Source of the DNA: Diaminobutyricibacter sp. McL0608
GTDB taxonomy: Bacteria; Actinomycetota; Actinomycetes; Actinomycetales; Microbacteriaceae
Assembly (NCBI RefSeq): GCF_039613825.1
Contig: NZ_CP154826.1
Span: forward strand, 2,542,001 to 2,606,000
Direction: 5' to 3'
Length of the DNA stretch: 64,000 bases
Part shown: positions 58,777 through 64,000 of the stretch, piece by piece
How positions within the stretch are numbered: the first letter of the stretch is position 1
Layout of the letters: every line of letters begins with the position of its first letter
Position numbers and translations under genes: made by a program
The notes under the pieces: model-generated
What the model was told of the DNA's origin: nothing
What the model saw: the letters and a program-made list of their open reading frames with translations, nothing else
Database searches by the model: none

Positions 58777-59367
58777 CTAGGCGTCGCTCCAGCTGCGACC
58801 GCCCAGGTCGGGCAGCTGGATCGAGCGGCTGGTCGGCGGCAGTTGCCGCAGGCGTTCGATCGCCGGCTTCAGCTCGGCGAGCCAGGCGCTGTACCCGGCT
58901 TCGTTGAGGTGCAGGCGGTCGTCGGAGTACGCGGGATTCAGTTCGCCGTCTTCGAGCGCCATTGCGGGCCACAGGTCGAGCCACATCGCATGCACGGTCG
59001 GAGCGAACTGCCACAGGTGCCGGTTCACATCCCGGATCTCGGAGGCGAACTCGTGCCCGCGCGGCATGACCGACTGCATGAGGATGCGCGTCTCGGGCAG
59101 GTCGCGCCGCAATGTCACGAGGATGGTCTCGACGTTGCGGACGATGTGCTCCGCGGACCTGCGCCAGGCGAGGTCGTTGGTACCGATCAGGAGGATCACG
59201 GATCCCGGCGCCGCCTCCACCACGTCGCCCAGCCTGGCGATCACGTCATCGGTGGTGTCGCCGCTCACACCGAAGTTCAGCACGTCCTCGTCGGGAAGCC
59301 AGTCGCGCCAGTTGCCGCCCTGGGTCAGGCTGTCGCCGACGAACGCAGTGGCTCCGAATTCCGACAT
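58777..59367 (-). CDS. SGNH/GDSL hydrolase
   Basis: The 196-residue protein has GDSLTQGG with the nucleophile Ser13, the Gly and Asn of the oxyanion hole (NFGVSGDTTDD and LLIGTNDLAW), and the catalytic Asp/His in DDRLHLNEAGY. No signal peptide is seen, so it is a cytosolic esterase or lipase-like enzyme of unknown substrate. A GGAGGC site precedes the ATG. Confidence 0.92.
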   Translation of the reverse strand: MSEFGATAFVGDSLTQGGNWRDWLPDEDVLNFGVSGDTTDDVIARLGDVVEAAPGSVILLIGTNDLAWRRSAEHIVRNVETILVTLRRDLPETRILMQSVMPRGHEFASEIRDVNRHLWQFAPTVHAMWLDLWPAMALEDGELNPAYSDDRLHLNEAGYSAWLAELKPAIERLRQLPPTSRSIQLPDLGGRSWSDA

Positions 59368-59419
59368 GCCTCCATCATCACCCTCACGGGCGCGAACCGC
59401 CAGCGGGTTGCCTCTGCGG

Positions 59420-60280
59420 TCAGATCATGCTCTTCGTGTGCCAGACCGTCTTCGTCTCGGTGAATGCGATGATCCGGTCGAGGCTGGGAGCAGCGGCATC
59501 CGGCCCGTTCTCCGGGGGGAGGACACGCTTCAGCGTCTCGGCGGCCGCGATCTGGAGGTCGACCCAGTCGAGATCTCCTGCGCCGACGAGGTCGACCGCG
59601 TTCACATCGGAATGCGAGGCGAGCCAGGGGGCGATCTCGGCAGGTGACCCGGTCAGGATGTTGACGACACCGCCGGGGACGTCGCTCGTCGCGAGCACCT
59701 CGCTGAGACTGATCGCCGAGAGCGGGAAACGCTCGCTGGCGACCACGACGACGGTGTTCCCGGCCACGAGGGCGGGAGCGACGGCGCTCACGAAGCCGAG
59801 CAGGCTCGAGCCCTGCGGGGCGACGATGGCGACGACACCGGTCGGTTCAGGGATGGAGATGTTGAAGTACGGTCCGGCCACGGGGTTGGCATTGCCCGCG
59901 ACCTGGGCGAACTTGTCCGCCCATCCCGCGTACCAGACCCAGCGGTCGATCGCCTCGTCGACCTGTGCGCCCGCGACCGCTGCCGTCGCGCCCTCGGCCT
60001 GGACGATCTCGTCGACGAACTGCGCGCGGCGGCCCTCGAGGAGTTCGGCGATCCGGTACAGCACCTGGCCGCGGTTGTACGCGGTCGCGCCCGCCCATCC
60101 GCTCAGCGCCGCACGCGCGGCTACAACCGCGTCGCGGGCGTCCTTGCGGGACCCCTTGGCCGCGTTCGCGAGGAACGCACCCTTCGCCGAGACGACCTCA
60201 TAGGTGCGACCCGATTCGCTGCGCGGGAACTTTCCGCCGATGTACAGCTTGTACGTCTTCGGCACGGCGAGGCGGCTCAT
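59420..60280 (-). CDS. Aldehyde dehydrogenase family protein lacking the catalytic half (ALDH16 C-terminal-domain-like)
   Basis: The 286-residue protein opens with KLYIGGKFPRSESGRTYEV and has WVWYAGWADKFAQVAGNANPVAGPYFN and APQGSSLLGFVSAVAPALVAGNTVVVV, but ends before the catalytic ELGGK/Cys region; no catalytic Cys is present. It is not a random truncation: its ATG overlaps the upstream full-length aldehyde dehydrogenase stop by four bases. The pair matches the two domains of ALDH16, in which the second domain is non-catalytic and structural. It probably forms a complex with the upstream gene product. Confidence 0.85.
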   Translation of the reverse strand: MSRLAVPKTYKLYIGGKFPRSESGRTYEVVSAKGAFLANAAKGSRKDARDAVVAARAALSGWAGATAYNRGQVLYRIAELLEGRRAQFVDEIVQAEGATAAVAGAQVDEAIDRWVWYAGWADKFAQVAGNANPVAGPYFNISIPEPTGVVAIVAPQGSSLLGFVSAVAPALVAGNTVVVVASERFPLSAISLSEVLATSDVPGGVVNILTGSPAEIAPWLASHSDVNAVDLVGAGDLDWVDLQIAAAETLKRVLPPENGPDAAAPSLDRIIAFTETKTVWHTKSMI

Positions 60281-61782
60281 TTCTTCGCTCCCTTGGTCGA
60301 TGCGGATGCTTTCGGAGCGGCGACAGCCCTGGCGGCCGACCCGGAGAGAGCCGGCTTCAGATAGGCAGCCAGGCCGTGGCGTCCGCCCTCGCGGCCGTAA
60401 CCCGACTCCTTGTAGCCACCGAACGGGCTCGCCGGGTCGAAACGGTTGAAGGTGTTCGCCCAGACGACTCCGGCACGCAGCTTGTCGGCGACCGCGAGGA
60501 TACGGCTGCCCTTGTCGCTCCAGATGCCGGCGGACAGGCCGTACGGTGTGTTGTTCGCCTTGGCGATGGCTTCCGCCGGTGTGCGGAACGACAGCACCGA
60601 GAGCACCGGTCCGAAGATCTCCTCCCGAGCGATCCGGTGACTGGTGGAGACATTGGTGAAGATCGTCGGGGCGAACCAGAACCCGTTCTCGGGGATGTCG
60701 CACTTGGGGCTCCAGCGGTCGGCGCCTTCCGCCTCGCCGATGTCGGACAGCTCGCGGATGCGCTGCAGCTGCTCGGCGCTGTTGATCGCACCGATGTCGG
60801 TGTTCTTGTCGAGCGGATCGCCGAGGCGCAGCGTCGACAGCCGGGTCTTCAGCCGGTCGACGACCTCGTCGTGGATGTTCTCCTGCACCAGCAGGCGGCT
60901 TCCCGCACAGCACACGTGGCCCTGATTGAAGAAGATCCCGTTGACGATGCCCTCGATGGCCTGGTCGATCGGCGCGTCGTCGAAGACGATGTTCGCCGCT
61001 TTCCCTCCGAGCTCGAGTGTCAGCTTCTTGTCGGTGCCCGCGACGGAGCGCGCGATCTCGCGCCCCACCGCCGTCGAACCGGTGAAAGCGACCTTATTCA
61101 CGTCGGGGTGGTTCACCAGGAGACGCCCGGTCTCCCCCGCGCCGGTGACGATGTTGACGACACCGGCAGGCAGGTCGGCCTGCTGCACGATCTCGGCGAA
61201 GAGCAGCGCCGTCAGCGGCGTGGTCTCGGCAGGTTTCAGCACGACGGTGTTGCCCGCCGCCAGCGCGGGCGCGATCTTCCACGCCAGCATGAGCAGCGGG
61301 AAGTTCCACGGGATGACCTGGGCTGCGACGCCCAGCGCGCGGGGAGCCGGACCGAGACCCGCGTGGTCGAGCTTGTCCGCCCATCCGGCGTAGTAGAAGA
61401 ACCATGCGGCCACCAGGGGGACGTCGACGTCGCGGCTCTCCTTGATCGGCTTGCCGTTGTCGAGGCTCTCGGCGACGGCGAGTTCACGCGACCGCTCCTG
61501 GATCAGCCGGGCGATACGGAACAGGTACTTGCCGCGATCGGAGCCGCTCATGCGCGACCAGACCCGGTCGTACGCACGACGGGCGGCGGCGACCGCCGTG
61601 TCGATGTCGCCGGCGTCGGCCGTCGCGATCGTCGCGATGCGCTCCTCGGACGCCGGGGAGATGGTCTGGAAAGCGGGACCGCCGCCGTCGACGAACTCGC
61701 CGTCGATGAAGAGCCCGTACTGGTCGCGCAGGTTCAGGATCGACCGCGATTCGGGCGCCGGTGCGTATTCGAGGAAACTCAT
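60277..61782 (-). CDS. Aldehyde dehydrogenase (ALDH16 catalytic-domain-like)
   Basis: A full 501-residue catalytic aldehyde dehydrogenase: QVIPWNFPLLMLAWKIAPALAAGNTVVLKPAE, the general base in LELGGKAANIV, and the nucleophile in NQGHVCCAGSR. The segment SLDNGKPIKESRDVDVPLVAAWFFYYAGWADKL is typical of ALDH16. It lies 9 bases downstream of deoC, whose product acetaldehyde is a natural candidate substrate. AGGACGG precedes the ATG. The following gene encodes the matching non-catalytic domain. Confidence 0.93.
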   Translation of the reverse strand: MSFLEYAPAPESRSILNLRDQYGLFIDGEFVDGGGPAFQTISPASEERIATIATADAGDIDTAVAAARRAYDRVWSRMSGSDRGKYLFRIARLIQERSRELAVAESLDNGKPIKESRDVDVPLVAAWFFYYAGWADKLDHAGLGPAPRALGVAAQVIPWNFPLLMLAWKIAPALAAGNTVVLKPAETTPLTALLFAEIVQQADLPAGVVNIVTGAGETGRLLVNHPDVNKVAFTGSTAVGREIARSVAGTDKKLTLELGGKAANIVFDDAPIDQAIEGIVNGIFFNQGHVCCAGSRLLVQENIHDEVVDRLKTRLSTLRLGDPLDKNTDIGAINSAEQLQRIRELSDIGEAEGADRWSPKCDIPENGFWFAPTIFTNVSTSHRIAREEIFGPVLSVLSFRTPAEAIAKANNTPYGLSAGIWSDKGSRILAVADKLRAGVVWANTFNRFDPASPFGGYKESGYGREGGRHGLAAYLKPALSGSAARAVAAPKASASTKGAKK

Positions 61783-61791
61783 TGTCCGTCC

Positions 61792-62814
61792 TTAGTCGAT
61801 CGTCACGTAGTCGGCGCCGGAGTAGTGCCCGGTCGTCATCTTCTGCCGCTGGAGCAGCACATCGTTCAGCAGGCTGGACGCGCCGAACCGGAACAGGTGC
61901 GGCTGCAGCCACTCCTCGCCGGCGGTCTCGGCGACCGTCACGAGGTACTTGATCGCGTCTTTGGACGAGCGGATGCCGCCCGCGGGCTTCACGCCGATCT
62001 TCTCGCCCGTGAGACGGTGCCAGTCCCGCACGACTTCGAGCATCGACAGGGTGACGGGCAGCGTCGCGGCCGGCGACACCTTGCCGGTGGAGGTCTTGAT
62101 GAAGTCGCCTCCGGCGAGGATGGCCAGCCAGGATGCGCGGCGCACGTTGTCGTACGTGTTCAGTTCGCCCGTCTCGAGGATCACCTTGAGGTGCGCGTAG
62201 CTGCCGTCGGAGCGGCGGCAGGCCTCCTTGACGGCGACGATCTCGTCGAAGACCAGTCCGTAGCGGCCGGCGAGGAAGGCACCACGATCGATGACCATGT
62301 CGATCTCGTCGGCGCCGGCGGCGACCGCGTCGGCCGTGTCGGCCAGTTTGACGGCAAGGGATGCGCGTCCGCTGGGGAACGCGGTCGCGACGGCCGCGAC
62401 GGCGATGCCGGCCGGGTTCTTCGCGAGGTGCGCGTCGCCGAGAGCCGCAACGGCGAACGGGACCATGTCGCCGTAGACGCAGACGGCCGCGACGCGTGGG
62501 GTGCTGAGGTCGCCGGGGTCGGGGGTCAGCGCCTTCGCCACGAGCGAGCGCACCTTGCCCGGCGTATCCGCTCCTTCGAGCGTGGTCAGGTCGATGAGCT
62601 CGATGATCTTGTCGAGCGCCCAGCGCTTGCTGGTCGTCTTGATGGAGCGTGTGCCGAGGCCGGCCGCACGCTGTTCGAGGCCGACAGCGTCGACCCCCGG
62701 AATGCCTTCGAGGTAGCGGCGCAGGCTGGCCTCGGTGAGGTCACCGCCCAGCACGTCCACTGCACGTGCCGCCGGGGCGAGGGATCGCCCGGGCGGGGTG
62801 GTTTCGATGGTCAC
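61792..62814 (-). CDS. deoC: Deoxyribose-phosphate aldolase
   Basis: The 340-residue protein is a DeoC aldolase with the Schiff-base lysine region ILAGGDFIKTSTGK, the second active-site lysine in VKPAGGIR, and EIDMVIDRGAFLAGRY. It is longer than E. coli DeoC because of an N-terminal extension of about 70 residues, usual in this actinobacterial form. It cleaves deoxyribose 5-phosphate to glyceraldehyde 3-phosphate and acetaldehyde. The GTG start overlaps the regulator stop (GTGA) and follows GGAG. Confidence 0.94.
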   Translation of the reverse strand: MTIETTPPGRSLAPAARAVDVLGGDLTEASLRRYLEGIPGVDAVGLEQRAAGLGTRSIKTTSKRWALDKIIELIDLTTLEGADTPGKVRSLVAKALTPDPGDLSTPRVAAVCVYGDMVPFAVAALGDAHLAKNPAGIAVAAVATAFPSGRASLAVKLADTADAVAAGADEIDMVIDRGAFLAGRYGLVFDEIVAVKEACRRSDGSYAHLKVILETGELNTYDNVRRASWLAILAGGDFIKTSTGKVSPAATLPVTLSMLEVVRDWHRLTGEKIGVKPAGGIRSSKDAIKYLVTVAETAGEEWLQPHLFRFGASSLLNDVLLQRQKMTTGHYSGADYVTID

Positions 62815-63803
62815 TTCACTCCTTCGGTTCTGACGTGGTCGCCGGCGGCGTAGCCGGCGCTCGTCGACCTGCCGAGCAGGTCGTTGGCGGTCGCTTCGTC
62901 GGTGATGAGCGTGGTGCACAGTCCGCTCGAGACGACCGCGTGGGCGATCCTGTGTTTGGTCTCACCCGCGATGACGGCGATGCTGACGCGAGCGGACCGC
63001 AGTTCGTCGAGCGTGATGCCGAGGGTGCGGCCGTTCAGCTCGTCGTCGGCGACCGAACCGTCTTCGGTGATGAAGCGGCCCACGACATCGCCGACGGCCC
63101 CCTTGTCGGCGAGGCTGCGGACATCGTCCGCGGTCAGGTAGCCGCTGTCGACGTGGACCGAGCTGGTGTCCACCACGCCCGCACTGAACAGGTAGGCGGA
63201 TGCGTTCCGTGCGATCTCGAGGACGCTCTGAACCGCGCGGTCCGCTTCGATGGCGCGACGGGTCGCGGCCTGTTCGAAGATGGCGGGACTGGGGAGCAGG
63301 GTCGCCGTGCCCTGCGCTTTGCGCGCGATGACGACGGCGGTGTCGGCCGCCGCGGTGGCCTGGCGGGTGCTGCTCACGCTGCCGTTGATCTGCACGGGGT
63401 TGACCCCGACGGCCCAGCCCGGTCGCAGCCGCGCCGCGACCGCGTGGAGGGTGCGACCCCAGCTGACGCCGAGGATGCGGGGCACCGGCCGCAGGGTCGT
63501 GAGATAGTCGGCGGCCGCCTGGGCCACCCTGGCCTGCACGTCGGAGTCGGAGTCGATCGTGGGCACGACGACTGCGTCGTCGAGGTCGTAGAAGCCGCAG
63601 AGTTCGCGTTCGAGGGAGAAGCGCCGCGCACTCGGGTGCACGATCTCGATGCGCACAAAGCCCTGCTCACGAGCCTGCACGAGGAGCCTGCCGACCTTCC
63701 ATCTGCTCACGCTGAGCGCGAGCCCGATCTCGTCCTGCGTCTTGCCCGCTTCGTAATAGAGCTCGGCTGCCTTCACGGCGAGGATCTCGTCGCTGTCATT
63801 CAT
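62811..63803 (-). CDS. SorC family sugar-binding transcriptional regulator
   Basis: The 330-residue protein has an N-terminal helix-turn-helix (AAELYYEAGKTQDEIGLALSVSRWKVGRLLVQAREQGFV) and a SorC/DeoR-type effector domain with ILGVSWGRTLHAVAARL and GVVDTSSVHVDSGYLTADDV. It likely senses deoxyribose 5-phosphate and represses the operon it heads. ATG 63803 was chosen over 63824 because GGAGA lies 8 bases upstream. Its own -35 lies in an inverted repeat (63862-63887). It is coupled to deoC by a four-base overlap. Confidence 0.92.
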   Translation of the reverse strand: MNDSDEILAVKAAELYYEAGKTQDEIGLALSVSRWKVGRLLVQAREQGFVRIEIVHPSARRFSLERELCGFYDLDDAVVVPTIDSDSDVQARVAQAAADYLTTLRPVPRILGVSWGRTLHAVAARLRPGWAVGVNPVQINGSVSSTRQATAAADTAVVIARKAQGTATLLPSPAIFEQAATRRAIEADRAVQSVLEIARNASAYLFSAGVVDTSSVHVDSGYLTADDVRSLADKGAVGDVVGRFITEDGSVADDELNGRTLGITLDELRSARVSIAVIAGETKHRIAHAVVSSGLCTTLITDEATANDLLGRSTSAGYAAGDHVRTEGVK

Positions 63804-63838
63804 CGCAGCTGTCTCCTTTCGCACGATCCGCCGTATTC

Positions 63839-63867
63839 AGCTTAGGAAGGCGTGCGCGGTCGAGCAA
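63839..63867 (-). promoter_or_regulatory. Promoter of the sorC-deoC-aldehyde dehydrogenase operon
   Basis: On the minus strand TTGCTC (63862-63867) and TAAGCT (63839-63844) are 17 bases apart. The -35 lies in the left arm of the GAGCAAC/GTTGCTC repeat, so the regulator would repress its own operon. Confidence 0.55.
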
Positions 63868-63896
63868 CTCTTGCGCGCAGGTTGCTCATATGAGCA
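63862..63896. promoter_or_regulatory. SorC-type operator cluster
   Basis: GAGCAAC (63862-63868) and GTTGCTC (63881-63887) form an inverted repeat, and TGCTCATATGAGCA (63883-63896) is a perfect 14-base palindrome sharing the middle half-site. The left repeat covers the sorC -35 and the right palindrome covers the -35 position of the divergent ROK kinase gene. Confidence 0.6.
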
Positions 63897-63922
63897 TGAG
63901 GCATTTCCCTTACTCTTGACGG

Positions 63923-64000
63923 GTGCTCACACCCCTCGCCCTCGCCGTCGATTTCGGCGGCACCAAAGTCGAATCCGCTCTCGTCACCGCCGACGGAACG
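63923..64000 (+). CDS. ROK family protein, probable sugar kinase (5' end only)
   Basis: Only the first 26 codons are visible: MLTPLALAVDFGGTKVESAL, the phosphate-binding FGGTK motif of ROK kinases without an N-terminal HTH. It may phosphorylate a sugar of the deoxyribose regulon. TACTCT (63911-63916) lies exactly 6 bases before the GTG, so a leaderless message is likely. Its promoter shares the SorC operator cluster with the divergent regulator. Confidence 0.8.
   Translation, partial: MLTPLALAVDFGGTKVESALVTADGT

Noticed and set aside
59420-60280. Second aldehyde dehydrogenase as a pseudogene fragment
   Set aside because: It has a clean start with four-base overlap, no frameshift, and matches the non-catalytic ALDH16 domain in order and length.

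Overview
The window is a 64 kb stretch of high-GC actinobacterial chromosome, most likely from the Microbacteriaceae. This rests on gene content (two DUF222/HNH proteins, LtrA, DUF5997, DUF6510, the RefSeq-style Mo cofactor cluster), on GC-rich third codon positions, on frequent GTG starts and on the recurrent Asp-Ala/Ala-Ser spellings GATGC and GCATCC. No rRNA, tRNA, CRISPR array, insertion sequence or prophage gene was recognised, so it reads as ordinary chromosome with a few accessory features. 63 genes are called, two of them cut by the window ends.

Layout. 1-7.5 kb: partial DUF222/HNH protein, ltrA, two VOC proteins, rpsO, a MocR regulator diverging from an AhpD-like protein, and an FKBP isomerase. 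7.8-12 kb: ROK regulator, MFS transporter and carboxylesterase, a probable catabolic cassette. 12-24.4 kb: glycolate/lactate-type FAD oxidase, Ada-AlkA fusion, glycosyltransferase, hydrolase diverging from a fumarylacetoacetase-family enzyme, aldehyde dehydrogenase plus aspartase, phosphate transporter with a small membrane partner, second carboxylesterase. 24.4-27 kb: Ski2-like DUF3516 helicase. 27.1-37.9 kb: a molybdenum island (membrane-anchored molybdoenzyme, MoeB-rhodanese, MoeA, MoaC-MoaB fusion, MoaE, a TOBE regulator, ModABC, MoaD, a cytosolic sulfite-oxidase-like enzyme, a flavin reductase and DUF6510); moaA is not present. 38-46.7 kb: second DUF222/HNH protein, an atypical SDR with a zinc ribbon, an APC permease, DUF6855, an HTH-less LysR sensor diverging from DUF5997, and a lactate-monooxygenase-like enzyme. 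46.6-55.6 kb: small membrane proteins, quinone oxidoreductase, phosphofructokinase, CYTH, DUF3224, pyruvate:quinone oxidoreductase and an SNF2 helicase. 55.8-59.4 kb: degenerate RbsD/FucU protein, CsoR-like regulator, macrodomain, M20 peptidase, SGNH hydrolase. 59.4-64 kb: SorC-type regulator, deoC and a two-gene ALDH16-like aldehyde dehydrogenase, diverging from a ROK kinase: a deoxyribose catabolic unit.

Three non-coding patterns run through the window. At about 20 starts a TANNNT hexamer lies exactly 6 or 7 bases before ATG/GTG, the layout of leaderless transcripts. Both DUF222 genes share a 58-base upstream element containing a perfect DnaA box. Several convergent gene pairs are separated by long near-perfect hairpins without a T-run.
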